In this document: piece after piece, positions 6,567 to 16,099 of the stretch
Numbering within the stretch: the stretch's first letter is position 1
How the letters are laid out: the number at the start of each line of letters is the position of its first letter
DNA from: an uncultured Eubacteriales bacterium
GTDB taxonomy: Bacteria; Bacillota; Clostridia; Oscillospirales; CAG-272
DNA: 61,546 bases
Assembly (NCBI GenBank): GCA_902491535.1
Contig: CABUHS010000015.1
Coordinates: forward strand, 1 to 61,546
Direction of reading: 5' to 3'
Position numbers and translations under genes: made by a program
Notes under the pieces: model-generated
Seen by the model: the letters and a program-made list of their open reading frames with translations, nothing else
The model's database searches: none
What the model was told of the DNA's origin: nothing

Positions 6567-8792
6567 ATGTCAATAAAAATAGACAAAAAAGAAAACCGCA
6601 TAACACTCAAAACAAAAAATACGATGTATGTTATGCAGATCCTGTTTGACAGATTCCCCGTTCATTTATACTACGGGAAAAACTCACCTAAAGCCGATCT
6701 TACATACCGCGCAAGGAATACCTCATATTCGCCCAACTACGAGGAATACGGCTTTACGTATGTTCCTAATGCGGAAATGGTCGAATTTCCGTTTTACGGA
6801 AACGGAGATTACCGCGCCGATGCACTCAGGCTCCGCGATATGACAAGCGGAAGCAAGGTCACCGAATTTATCTATCAGAAAGCAAGAAAATTCAAGGGAC
6901 GCAAAGATATTCCGGGACTTCCCTTTGCAGATGCAAATGAAAATACCGAAACGCTCGAGCTTACAATGACCGACAAATTCACCGGCTGCACGCTTAAGCT
7001 CTACTACACACTGTTTCCGGAATGCGATATCATATCCCGTTACTTTACGCTTGAAAACGGCGGAAACGGTGACGTACGCATTGAAAAGTGCATGAGTCTT
7101 TCTCTCGACTTGCCTGACATGAATTACGAAATGATAAGCTTCTGCGGAAGTCACTGCATGGAGCGTATTCCTCAGATAACACCCCTGTTCAGAGGAAATC
7201 AGCGTGTTGAAAGCAAGCGCGGAGCGTCAAGCCATCAGGCAAACCCTTTCATAATGCTTGCGGCAAACGGAGCTAAAGAGGAAAGCGGCAACGTATACGG
7301 TTTTAACTTTGTATACAGCGGAAGCTTCCTTGACGAGGTAGAAACAGATTTTAACGGAACAACACGTGTTGCCGTAGGACTCGGAAGCGATAACTTCTCA
7401 ATGCTTTTAAAACCAGGAGAAGAATTTTCATCGCCCGAAGCGATAATGACTTTCAGTTCCTCCGGAATCGGAACCGTATCGCGGAATATGCACAGCTTTA
7501 TCCGCTCACATATTCTTCCGGCTGAAAAATACGAAAAACGTCCTGTAGTACTTAACTCATGGGAAGCCTTCTATTTTGATATCGACGAAGATATAATGAT
7601 CGATTTTGCAAAAGCTGCCAAGGAATGCGGCGCAGATATGCTTGTCATGGACGACGGGTGGTTCGGAAAGCGTATCAACGACCGCGCCGGACTCGGAGAC
7701 TGGTACGAAAATCCCGACAGATTCAAAGACGGTCTTGCCCCGTTCGCCGACCGCATACATGCGCAGGACGTAAAATTCGGTATATGGATCGAGCCCGAAA
7801 TGGTCAATCCGGACAGCGATCTTTTCCGCGCCCATCCAGACTGGATATTACTCGCTCCGGGACGCGATCCGCTCGTTGCACGTCATCAGCATGTACTTGA
7901 TTTTGCAAATCCCGATGTTCTCGAATATATCAAAAATATACTTTCGGCATGCTTCGACGGTGTTGCAATAGATTATTTCAAATGGGATATGAACCGTCAT
8001 ATGTGTTCGGTGTATTCTCCTGTGCTTCCTCCGGAAAGACAGGATGAGACGGCATACAGATACATGCTCGGCGTATACGAGCTTTACAGATGGCTGACAG
8101 AGCGCTACCCGAACGCTATGATCGAAAACTGCAGCGGAGGCGGCGGACGCTACGACCTCGGTATGATGAAATACTCGACTCAGATATGGACGAGTGACAA
8201 TACGACGCCTGCCGACCGTGTGTTCATTCAGTACGGAAGCTCATTCGGATATCCTGCGTCGACTATGAGCTGTCATGTTGCGACCGGAATTGGTTCGCTT
8301 GAGGACAAAAACAAGCTCGATTTCGGTTACCGCACCGCACTCGCAGGACCGCTCGGATATGAGTTCAATGCGCTGAAAGCAACAGATGAGCTGAAGAAGA
8401 CCATAAACGCTCAGATAGACGAATACCGCAGGTATGAGCATCTGATTCTTCGCGGTGACTTTTACCGGATGCTGAATCCTCTCGAATGCGGCTGCTCAGC
8501 ATACTGCTTTGCATCGGACAGCAGAAGCGAACTTCTGTTTACACTGCTACGTTGCGGAAATGATGGCGGCACAGATATGCTGAAACGCTTTACAGACAGT
8601 CTCAAAACCGGCAAATCACGTACCGTGCCTGAAAGCTTCCGTGTCAGATTCGCAGCAGCAAAACGCAATACGGTATATAAAGATATGATCTCAGGAGAAT
8701 GCTTTGACGGAGATACTCTCCGGCGCGGAATAACTGTGAATGTTCCCAAAGAGGGACTTTATTCAAAGATGATGTATCTTGTTGAAGATTAA
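6567..8792 (+). CDS. Alpha-galactosidase, glycoside hydrolase family 36
   Basis: Hydrolyses alpha-1,6-galactosides such as raffinose and melibiose, with retention. The 741-residue length matches GH36 enzymes of Firmicutes. Residues 1-320 form the N-terminal beta-supersandwich; the TIM barrel begins near 330 (VLNSWEAFYFDIDE). The nucleophile is Asp474 in DYFKWDMNR and the acid/base is Asp544 in TSDNTTPADR; their 70-residue spacing equals that in the well-studied Geobacillus AgaA. ENCSGGGGRYD and CHVATG are family motifs. There is no signal peptide, so it acts on imported oligosaccharides. The start follows AGAAAGGAAA. Confidence 0.95.
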   Translation: MSIKIDKKENRITLKTKNTMYVMQILFDRFPVHLYYGKNSPKADLTYRARNTSYSPNYEEYGFTYVPNAEMVEFPFYGNGDYRADALRLRDMTSGSKVTEFIYQKARKFKGRKDIPGLPFADANENTETLELTMTDKFTGCTLKLYYTLFPECDIISRYFTLENGGNGDVRIEKCMSLSLDLPDMNYEMISFCGSHCMERIPQITPLFRGNQRVESKRGASSHQANPFIMLAANGAKEESGNVYGFNFVYSGSFLDEVETDFNGTTRVAVGLGSDNFSMLLKPGEEFSSPEAIMTFSSSGIGTVSRNMHSFIRSHILPAEKYEKRPVVLNSWEAFYFDIDEDIMIDFAKAAKECGADMLVMDDGWFGKRINDRAGLGDWYENPDRFKDGLAPFADRIHAQDVKFGIWIEPEMVNPDSDLFRAHPDWILLAPGRDPLVARHQHVLDFANPDVLEYIKNILSACFDGVAIDYFKWDMNRHMCSVYSPVLPPERQDETAYRYMLGVYELYRWLTERYPNAMIENCSGGGGRYDLGMMKYSTQIWTSDNTTPADRVFIQYGSSFGYPASTMSCHVATGIGSLEDKNKLDFGYRTALAGPLGYEFNALKATDELKKTINAQIDEYRRYEHLILRGDFYRMLNPLECGCSAYCFASDSRSELLFTLLRCGNDGGTDMLKRFTDSLKTGKSRTVPESFRVRFAAAKRNTVYKDMISGECFDGDTLRRGITVNVPKEGLYSKMMYLVED

Positions 8793-8929
8793 ACTTTCAA
8801 AATATGATATCTATCATAAGCTTTCCTTAACTTTTGCGGTCATGTTACTCAGTATAACCTTTGTCAACCAGATCGCGCCTTATGTTATAAATCCGAACAC
8901 GATAGTATTTGAATTTATGGAGGAAATAA

Positions 8930-9304
8930 ATGAAAAGAGAATTAGGAATTGCCAGATGCGGTCTTGCCTGCTGCTTATGTTCAGAAAATGTAAAATGCAA
9001 GGGATGTCATTCAGATAACTGTCCTGACAGATATCTGTGTGAAAACAGAATATGCTCGATAAAAAAGGAAATTTCACATTGTTATAAATGTGAAGAAAAC
9101 TGTAAAAAAGGCTTATTAAATAAAATTAAACCATATGCGTTCACAATGTTTATAAAAAGATATGGCATAGACAAACTTCTTGATTGTCTCGAAGAAAACG
9201 AAAAAAGAGGGGTAATATATCACCGCGAAGGAATAAACGGTGATTATGATAACTTCGATGATGCAGAAAATCTGATAGAATTTATAAAAACCGGAAAAAG
9301 ATAA
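8930..9304 (+). CDS. DUF3795 cysteine-rich protein
   Basis: A 124-residue protein with many cysteines in the first 60 residues (CGLACCLC, CKGC, CYKCEENC), the pattern of DUF3795, a putative zinc-binding family of unknown role. A textbook ribosome binding site (GGAGG, 8 bases upstream) sets the start. The gene is visibly more AT-rich than the GH36 gene before it, which may reflect a different history. It is followed by a terminator hairpin at 9317-9345. Confidence 0.8.
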   Translation: MKRELGIARCGLACCLCSENVKCKGCHSDNCPDRYLCENRICSIKKEISHCYKCEENCKKGLLNKIKPYAFTMFIKRYGIDKLLDCLEENEKRGVIYHREGINGDYDNFDDAENLIEFIKTGKR

Positions 9305-9316
9305 TTTCGACTTACC

Positions 9317-9345
9317 GGGCAATTATCCCTTAGCGGTAATTGCCC
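9317..9345. terminator. Terminator-like hairpin after the DUF3795 gene
   Basis: The arms GGGCAATTA (9317-9325) and TAATTGCCC (9337-9345) are perfectly complementary. The following bases are only moderately T-rich. The rest of the gap to 9532 is AT-rich and without other recognised sites. Confidence 0.6.
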
Positions 9346-9532
9346 TGATTCTATATTGGAATAAAATTAAAGGAAGCGGAAAACAGCATATTTTCATTGA
9401 CAAAAAGATTGTTATGTGATAACATATATTTGAATAATATTATTTATTTGCAGGTAAATTTTCTATACAAATAAGTAAAAAATTCATAAGCAAAATCACG
9501 TCAGAATACAAAAAATAACGGTGGTCTTACAA

Positions 9533-10867
9533 ATGAAAAAAATCAGTTTATCAATTTCCGCGCTGCTTATGGCAGCTCTCACCGGAATTTCGGCATTTGC
9601 TTCGGTTCAGAGTGCAGACAGTGCATCGTCATATGACGTAAACAAAGACGGCGCCGTCAACAGCCACGATATGCTGACAGAAATGAAAGCTGTTGCAGAA
9701 AATAACACGTCGTCCGTATATGATATTGACAGCGACGGCACTGTCGGAAGCCGGGATATGACGATCCTGATGAAATATATCGCCGCTGCGCCTATGGCAT
9801 ATACCGCAAAAACCACAGAATCGGCACTTACTGCGGAGGAAGAAGTGCGTCAGCTTAATATCCGTCACGCTGAGGCACTTTCAGTAATTGCAGATAAACT
9901 TCCCGGCATCGTATGCTGGGGAGACAGTCTTACATCAGGTCCCGGCGGAAATGCAATGTCATATCCGCGTTCTCTCGGAAATCGCGTAACGCAGGATATC
10001 ATAAACGCATATGACCCTCTCGCTTCGCTCAGTGACGAAGCTAAAGCACTTGTCTCGGCAGACGACTACAAAATATCTATCCCTGTCGTAAATATGGGCG
10101 TCGGAGGAGAAACGACCTATACGATCCTTGCGCGAAACGGAGCAATTCCGTTTGTAACCGCTTCGGCTATAACTATCCCCGCAGGGAAAACTCCTGTTTC
10201 TATATCTTTAAGATCTCAGGACGACCATCAGGTAGATCCTCTTCTTCAGGGAAATGCCGGTATGGAATATGTTACAATATCCGGAGTACGCGGCGTAATA
10301 ACTAATACGAACGGATATAAATTTACAAGATCGGAATCAGGAAACCGCGTAAGCGTTCCCGCCGGAACAGAGATAGTCACGGCAGGATCGGAAAATTACC
10401 GCGATTATGCAACTGTAATATACATAGGTCAGAATAACAACAGATACGGGACAGCAACAAACTACAAATCGACCGATTCCGACTATGCCGATCTTGTACG
10501 GCAGCAACGCGCAATAATCGACCACCAGACAGCAAACAATGACAAGTTCGTAATAGTAGGTCTTCATATGGCGGAGCCGCGATACAGAGCCGCGCTTGAA
10601 AACTATATGCAGAATGAATACGGAGACAAATTTCTCAATCTCAGAAAATACCTCTGCACATCGTCTATGGACGATGCAGGTATTAAACCGACGCAAAATG
10701 ACATATGGCGCATGCAGGCAGGATACGCGCCGCTCAGTCTGATGACCGGTGATCTTCTCCATTTCAATTCTAAAGGATACGAGCTTATCGGAAACCTTGT
10801 ATACGACAAAATGGAACAGCTCGGCTATTTTGACGAAGTATTTACGGCGCTCGGAATCGCAAAATAA
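9533..10867 (+). CDS. Secreted SGNH/GDSL hydrolase with N-terminal dockerin
   Basis: A 444-residue exported protein. The ATG at 9533 is preferred over a GTG 12 bases upstream because the GGTGG ribosome binding sequence would overlap the latter, and a signal peptide follows directly. Residues about 34-84 form a type I-like dockerin with two calcium loops, DVNKDGAVNSHD and DIDSDGTVGSRD. The hydrolase domain follows, with nucleophile Ser132 in CWGDSLTSG and a likely Asp407/His410 dyad in GDLLHFNSKG. The role is probably esterase or lipase action on polysaccharide substituents. Dockerins are more often C-terminal, so this order is unusual. Confidence 0.85.
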   Translation: MKKISLSISALLMAALTGISAFASVQSADSASSYDVNKDGAVNSHDMLTEMKAVAENNTSSVYDIDSDGTVGSRDMTILMKYIAAAPMAYTAKTTESALTAEEEVRQLNIRHAEALSVIADKLPGIVCWGDSLTSGPGGNAMSYPRSLGNRVTQDIINAYDPLASLSDEAKALVSADDYKISIPVVNMGVGGETTYTILARNGAIPFVTASAITIPAGKTPVSISLRSQDDHQVDPLLQGNAGMEYVTISGVRGVITNTNGYKFTRSESGNRVSVPAGTEIVTAGSENYRDYATVIYIGQNNNRYGTATNYKSTDSDYADLVRQQRAIIDHQTANNDKFVIVGLHMAEPRYRAALENYMQNEYGDKFLNLRKYLCTSSMDDAGIKPTQNDIWRMQAGYAPLSLMTGDLLHFNSKGYELIGNLVYDKMEQLGYFDEVFTALGIAK

Positions 10868-11009
10868 TTTTTAACCGTAATGCTTCAGTACGGCGGCGGA
10901 GTATCGCAGGAATACACACTTCTGAATCCGCTCGCCGTATTCTTTTAAATTCAGATCATCATATCAATATAATATTTGACAGCCGCACAGCGGCGCAACG
11001 GAGTTTTTT

Positions 11010-12845
11010 ATGACTGTAATAAAACGTATGATCTCATCATGGTTCGGAGCAGCGTTCGTATTGCTCATGATCCTGTCAAAACACGACCTTAGTCCTATTT
11101 TTCCGGATAAAAGCTTTGCATCGGATTTTAATATTATTATATTCTTATTGCTTGCAGCAGCGCTGTTCATACTAATAACAATCCTTAAACGTTTTTCAGA
11201 AAGCATACCTACCGATAATATAGCTCTTACCCTGTCAGTAGGGCTATATGCTACAGCACTATCATATAAAGCTGAAAATATTTCTGTCGCGCTCGCGATC
11301 ACAGTCGGTATAGCTATTCCTTTGTTTTATGTAATGTACAGAGACCGTTCAATGCTTTCGTCTTTGACACTTTCCCGTCGGTCCGGAATAATATGCGCTT
11401 CGGTTATTGCGCTGCTTATGGCAATATTCATTGCAGCAATAACCTGTGCAAGATATCTGACTTTCAGCGCGCCCAACTACGATTTCGGCATATTCTGCAA
11501 TATGTTTGCAAGCATGGCAAGAGATTTCACGCAGACGGTAAGCTCAGAAAGAGATACCATAATACAGCATTTTCAGGTACACTTTTCTCCGATATATTAT
11601 CTGATGCTTCCATTTTATATGATCTTCCGTTCCCCGCTGACACTTCAGATATTGCAGGCGCTGATAGTAGCTTCCGGAATAATTCCCCTGTATTTTATCA
11701 GCCGCAGGCGCGGACTGTCACCGCTTTCCGGAGTTTTTCTCTCCGCAGTTTACGCGCTGTTTCCTGCGCTGTCAGGCGGATGCATGTACGATCTGCACGA
11801 AAATTGCTTTCTTGCTCCGCTCCTTCTATGGCTGTTCTATGCTGCCGAGCGCAGAGACCGCACGGGCAGGATCCTGATGTTTGTATTTGCAGTTCTTACT
11901 CTGTGCGTTAAAGAAGACGCAGCCGTATATGTCGCATTTTTTGCTATATATCTTATAATATCAGACGGACATGACTGCAATGAAACTCCTAAGCAGGAAG
12001 ACGGAGAAAAAGGACTTCGTGACCGTTTTGTCTCGGCAATGACACCTATGAGAATAAACGGAGCCGCGCTTCTTATACTGTCAATAGCGTGGTTCGGCTT
12101 CACTTCATGGTTCTTGACAAAATTCGGATACGGCATAATGAGCTACCGCTATGATAATTTCATAAACGGAGACGGCGGACTGATCGGTGTAATAAGAACC
12201 GTAATCGTCAATCCCGCGCTTGTATTTTCAGAGTCTTTTGATGTTGAAAAGCTCACTTTCCTTGCGCAGATACTCATTCCGCTTGCTGCAATTCCGTTTG
12301 TTACCAAACGCCCTCACCGTTTACTGCTGTTGCTTCCTTTCGTACTTATAAACCTTATGTCGGATTATCAGTACCAGCACTCAATATTCTTCCAGTACGT
12401 GTTCGGATCTTCGGCATTTCTGTTCTACGCGTCAGTTCTTAATCTTGCCGACATGTCAGCGAAGCTTCGCCGTACTCTGCTGTCGCTTGCACTTGCATCA
12501 TCCCTTATATTCTTCTCGGCCTTTATGCTTCCGAAAGATACCTATATACGGCGTTACATGTCTGGAAAAAGCACATACGACACACTCGAAATATATCTTG
12601 ATACAGTTCCGGACGATGCATCGGTGACCGCTTCTACCTTTCTGATTCCTCATATGGCAGACAGGCACGAAATATATCAGCTTAACGACAAACATGAGAC
12701 TGACGCGACCACAGACTACGTCGTTTTTGACCTTCGCTGGACAGAGAATTCAAAAGCAGATACTTTAGAAAAAGCGTATACAGCAAAGGGTTATGAAACG
12801 CTTGTACGGCAGAACAAGCTCGTTATGATCCTCGAAAAGAAGTAA
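11010..12845 (+). CDS. DUF2079 polytopic membrane protein
   Basis: A 611-residue protein with roughly a dozen hydrophobic helices. The segment YDFGIFCNMFASMARDF followed by HFQVHFSPIYYLMLPFY is the hallmark of DUF2079, a family related in layout to membrane glycosyltransferases of the GT-C type. A soluble C-terminal part (about 540-611) lies at the membrane surface. The function is not established. It is followed after 51 bases by the CapA-like gene on the same strand, hinting at a shared envelope role. Confidence 0.85.
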   Translation: MTVIKRMISSWFGAAFVLLMILSKHDLSPIFPDKSFASDFNIIIFLLLAAALFILITILKRFSESIPTDNIALTLSVGLYATALSYKAENISVALAITVGIAIPLFYVMYRDRSMLSSLTLSRRSGIICASVIALLMAIFIAAITCARYLTFSAPNYDFGIFCNMFASMARDFTQTVSSERDTIIQHFQVHFSPIYYLMLPFYMIFRSPLTLQILQALIVASGIIPLYFISRRRGLSPLSGVFLSAVYALFPALSGGCMYDLHENCFLAPLLLWLFYAAERRDRTGRILMFVFAVLTLCVKEDAAVYVAFFAIYLIISDGHDCNETPKQEDGEKGLRDRFVSAMTPMRINGAALLILSIAWFGFTSWFLTKFGYGIMSYRYDNFINGDGGLIGVIRTVIVNPALVFSESFDVEKLTFLAQILIPLAAIPFVTKRPHRLLLLLPFVLINLMSDYQYQHSIFFQYVFGSSAFLFYASVLNLADMSAKLRRTLLSLALASSLIFFSAFMLPKDTYIRRYMSGKSTYDTLEIYLDTVPDDASVTASTFLIPHMADRHEIYQLNDKHETDATTDYVVFDLRWTENSKADTLEKAYTAKGYETLVRQNKLVMILEKK

Positions 12846-12896
12846 AACACTTCATATAATTAATATTATCCACTCGAAAAAGGAACGATCAATAAA

Positions 12897-14234
12897 ATGA
12901 AAAATAAAAAAAAGATATCTTTATTGCTTGTCGCAGCCTTTGCTATACTGTGTTTTTCAAGCTGTTCCGAATCAAATAACGGTTCAGGAATCGGAGCGGG
13001 ACGAACCGACACAACCAATGAGCCCGATAACACAGATACATCAGAGCTTATAACATCACCGGCAACATCGTCAAATCAGGATATTCCGTCTGTAAATCCC
13101 ACCGACGGAAGTATACGCCTTTCATTTGTCGCGGCAGGAGATAATATAATTCATGAATCGGTCTTTGTAGACGCCCGGAACCGCGCGGTCGCCGCCGCAT
13201 CTACTGGTGCATACAGCGGAAATTATTATTTCGATGAAATGTATGCCGGAGTGCGTGACGTTATAAGTAAAGCCGATATAGCATATATAAACCAGGAGGG
13301 CCCCGTAGCCGGAGATTCTCTCGGAGTTTACGGGTATCCGACATTTAATGCCCCGGAGGAGATCGGAGACGCGCTCATAAGAACAGGCTTCGATATCATA
13401 AATCTTGCAAACAATCACATGCTCGACATGGATACCAGATCGCGAACCGGATACGCACATACCATCGAATACTGGAAAACTAAAAACGTAATGACGATCG
13501 GAGCATATGAAAACGAAGAAGATTACAATACCGTTCGCATATATGAAAAAGACGGTATAAAAATCGCTATGCTCTCGTACACATACGGAACAAACGGCAA
13601 TTCCCTTTCAGCTGCAAGTCCCGGACTTGTTATTCCGTATATCGACGATGAAACAATAAGCAGACATATCGCCTCCGCCAAAACTCAGGCAGATCTTGTT
13701 TTTGTTTCGATGCACTGGGGAACAGATACCGCAGGCGCATCCTTCAACAATACTCCGACGCAGGAGCAGCGCCGTCTTGCACAGCTGACCGCCGACTGCG
13801 GCGCCGATGTTATAATCGGAATGCATCCGCATGTAATTCAGCCCGTGGAATGGCTGACCGGCAGTTCGGGAAATAAAACTCTTGTGACATACTCAATAGG
13901 AAACTTTCTTTCCACAATGCTCAACAGCTACAATATGCTCGGCGGTATTCTCGCTTTCGATATAGTAAAAAACACCGACGGAAATATCACTATAGAGAAT
14001 CCTGAATTTCTTCCCATGATGTGTCACTATGCTGCCGATCCTGCAGTGAAAGACTCTCAGGGATATGCAACCCGCTCGTCGGTACAGCTCTACATGCTTG
14101 AGAATTACACTAATGAGCTTGCTATGCAGCACGGAACACAGCTTTACGGAAAATTTGATCTGAACACACTGTATAAATATGTGACAGATACTATTGATCC
14201 TATGTTCCTTCCTGAATATATAAAAAACAAATAA
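12897..14234 (+). CDS. CapA family lipoprotein (metallophosphoesterase-like)
   Basis: A 445-residue exported protein with a lipobox (CFSSC) near residue 21, then a Ser/Thr-rich linker to about 75. The catalytic-like domain shows the CapA/PgsA pattern: FVAAGDNIIHE, INQEGP, LANNHMLDMD, SMHWGTD and IGMHPHVIQPVE, which supply the expected metal-binding Asp, Asn and His residues. The founding members take part in poly-gamma-glutamate synthesis, but most clostridial CapA proteins have no tested substrate and no capBC genes are seen nearby. It is probably a surface phosphoesterase or amide-bond enzyme. Confidence 0.88.
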   Translation: MKNKKKISLLLVAAFAILCFSSCSESNNGSGIGAGRTDTTNEPDNTDTSELITSPATSSNQDIPSVNPTDGSIRLSFVAAGDNIIHESVFVDARNRAVAAASTGAYSGNYYFDEMYAGVRDVISKADIAYINQEGPVAGDSLGVYGYPTFNAPEEIGDALIRTGFDIINLANNHMLDMDTRSRTGYAHTIEYWKTKNVMTIGAYENEEDYNTVRIYEKDGIKIAMLSYTYGTNGNSLSAASPGLVIPYIDDETISRHIASAKTQADLVFVSMHWGTDTAGASFNNTPTQEQRRLAQLTADCGADVIIGMHPHVIQPVEWLTGSSGNKTLVTYSIGNFLSTMLNSYNMLGGILAFDIVKNTDGNITIENPEFLPMMCHYAADPAVKDSQGYATRSSVQLYMLENYTNELAMQHGTQLYGKFDLNTLYKYVTDTIDPMFLPEYIKNK

Positions 14235-14269
14235 ATATTAAAGTTCCTCCGACAGCAACGGACAGCACG

Positions 14270-14324
14270 AAAAAATCCTCCTACGGTAAGATATATTTCT
14301 ATTCTACCATAGGAGGGATTTTTC
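14270..14324. terminator. Bidirectional terminator between capA-like and HAD genes
   Basis: An A-rich left arm with TCCTCCTACGGTA (from 14275) pairs with TACCATAGGAGGGA before TTTTT at about 14319. It is nested inside a longer-range pairing of CCTCCGAC (about 14247-14254) with GTCGGAGG (about 14358-14365), followed by a second T-run. Both convergent genes can be ended here. Confidence 0.75.
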
Positions 14325-14393
14325 AATTGTTCGTTTTTTACGGTTTTGTAAAATGCCGTCGGAGGGATTTTTTAATATTGAAAATAAAACTTT

Positions 14394-15194
14394 TCACCCG
14401 ATAATCGCGCTTATCATCTCTGCTATACCGTCATAAACAGCAGTCGCCGCATTTTTTGCCGCATCTTTTCCGCTCGAAACGGCACAGCCGCAAAAATCCC
14501 GTATCATTTCAATGTCATTAAAATTATCGCCGACCGTTATAACGTTTTCCTCATTCATCCCGAGATATTTAACAAGCTGACGTATACCGTAGCTTTTGCT
14601 TACACCGTATCTGACAATATCCAGACTTTCACCGTTTTGAAATGCAGTAACATAGCCCTCAAAACGTCTGTTTATCTCATCTGCACATTCCGACGCAAAT
14701 TCCGCGGGCTTTATCGCCGTATGCAAAATATGAAATCTATTATACAAATCTTCCCGTGAAAAATCATCGGCAGTGAGAAAAAGACGGTTTTCCGATCTAT
14801 CGACAATACCGACGGCTTTTTCGGAATTGAATCCAACCGGAACACCGATTTTTTCTTTTCCATAGCAGCGGCTGAGCCACATCGGTGACTTATCAAGTAT
14901 ATACCCGCACAGCTCCGAAAGTCTTTCACAGTCCGCCGAGGTTTCAAAAATACAGCTTCCGTCTCTGCCTATTATATATGCACCGGAACAGCATATTATA
15001 AAATCAAACTCCATTCCTCCGCTCTGCTCAACAGCTGTCAGTGCATCGGAAACGTCCCGCCCGGTGACAAGACCGAAAAGTCTGCCCGAACTCCTCCACT
15101 TCTCTACGGCGCTTCGGTCGTTCGAGGAAACTTCGCCGTTTCTTCGAAGCGTACCGTCAAAATCACTTGCTATAATACGTATATCTCTGTTCAT
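14394..15194 (-). CDS. HAD superfamily hydrolase, Cof type (IIB)
   Basis: A 266-residue cytoplasmic phosphatase-like protein. Motif I is IIASDFDGTL with nucleophile Asp11 and general acid Asp13; motif II lies in VTGRD; motif IV is GDNFNDIEMI near residue 222. The cap inserted between motifs is of the large C2B kind usual for Cof-type sugar-phosphate and flavin-phosphate phosphatases. The substrate cannot be told from sequence. It is monocistronic and convergent with the CapA-like gene. Confidence 0.88.
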   Translation of the reverse strand: MNRDIRIIASDFDGTLRRNGEVSSNDRSAVEKWRSSGRLFGLVTGRDVSDALTAVEQSGGMEFDFIICCSGAYIIGRDGSCIFETSADCERLSELCGYILDKSPMWLSRCYGKEKIGVPVGFNSEKAVGIVDRSENRLFLTADDFSREDLYNRFHILHTAIKPAEFASECADEINRRFEGYVTAFQNGESLDIVRYGVSKSYGIRQLVKYLGMNEENVITVGDNFNDIEMIRDFCGCAVSSGKDAAKNAATAVYDGIAEMISAIIG

Positions 15195-15467
15195 AATATA
15201 TACAGTAAAATCCTTTCATAAAAGACAGCTCGTCTTTATTAACATCATACAAGCTAAAGTTTCATTCATAATCATTTATCCGTAATTAACAGTAATATAC
15301 TGTTTCGGCGAAAATATATAACAAAAGCTGTTACTGATAAAAACCAAATAATTGAATACCGTGAAGATTTTAACATAAAAACCTTAATAATGCAATATGG
15401 CAAACACATAAATATGACGAATCCGGAGATAATTTTAATATAATCCAATATCGAAAGGAATACTACA
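15195..15467. other. AT-rich intergenic region upstream of the helical-protein gene
   Basis: This 273-base gap separates divergent genes. A TATAAT at 15439-15444 with a weak TGACGA about 18 bases upstream could drive the gene at 15468. An ATCGAAAGGAA ribosome binding site follows. No other element was recognised. Confidence 0.4.
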
Positions 15468-15917
15468 ATGCAGGCTCAGATACAAACACTTAAGCACGAT
15501 ACCGAGCTTCTTAATTTTATATATCAGAATGCAAGAATGGGAATTACAGGAATAAATCAGATACGTTCATGCATAAAAGACATGAATTTTCTGAATCTTC
15601 TCAACACCCAGTATGCACAGTACGATAACTTTGCAGTTCAGGCAGAAAGCGCTCTGCGCGATCTCGGTGAAAAATCAAAGGATATAAGTCCCGCGGCTAA
15701 AGCAGGATCTTTTATATCTTCAAAATGCAATACAGCTGTCGACAGCACTGTGTCTCATCTCGCGGAAATGATGATCGAAGGCACATGTATGGGTATTACG
15801 AAGCTACAGCAAAAAGTAAATGCAATGCAGGATTGCACTCAGCAATATAAGGATATCGCACAACAACTCATAGATTTTGAAAATAAAAGTATTGAAGATC
15901 TGAAACAGTTTCTTTAA
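15468..15917 (+). CDS. All-helical protein of unknown function (149 aa)
   Basis: I do not firmly recognise the family. The sequence reads as four amphipathic helices (about 5-38, 40-68, 75-122 and 125-149) with short polar turns, the layout of ferritin-like bundles such as DUF2383. Methionine and asparagine are frequent, and there is no signal peptide or membrane helix. Acidic residues occur in the third and fourth helices, but no clear EXXH di-iron motif is visible. The start has a good AAAGGAA site. It is probably monocistronic. Confidence 0.6.
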   Translation: MQAQIQTLKHDTELLNFIYQNARMGITGINQIRSCIKDMNFLNLLNTQYAQYDNFAVQAESALRDLGEKSKDISPAAKAGSFISSKCNTAVDSTVSHLAEMMIEGTCMGITKLQQKVNAMQDCTQQYKDIAQQLIDFENKSIEDLKQFL

Positions 15918-16023
15918 TTTCTATATCATATATAAAAGCCGGCATTTTTTACCGAAGAATGTCGGCTTTCTTGTTTTTGAATTACATATATATATTCAAC
16001 TTGTAAACTTTTTTTCGTACACC

Positions 16024-16052
16024 TTGACGGATAATGAAAAAAATGATAAAAT
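16024..16052 (+). promoter_or_regulatory. Sigma-A promoter of the citrate synthase gene
   Basis: TTGACG (16024-16029) and TAAAAT (16047-16052) are separated by 17 bases. Transcription would start near 16059, leaving a leader of about 40 bases; this also argues against translation starting upstream of 16100. Confidence 0.7.
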
Positions 16053-16099
16053 ATAACATAATGTTTTTTATGCACATAAAGAAAGGAGCATCTATACAT

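Noticed and set aside
8779..9018. 79-codon plus-strand frame spanning the end of the GH36 gene and the start of the DUF3795 gene
   Set aside because: It overlaps two genes with good motifs and ribosome binding sites and has no start signal of its own.
16034..16099. N-terminal extension of citrate synthase from the upstream ATG
   Set aside because: That ATG lies between the -35 and -10 boxes of the promoter; the ATG at 16100 has the ribosome binding site.
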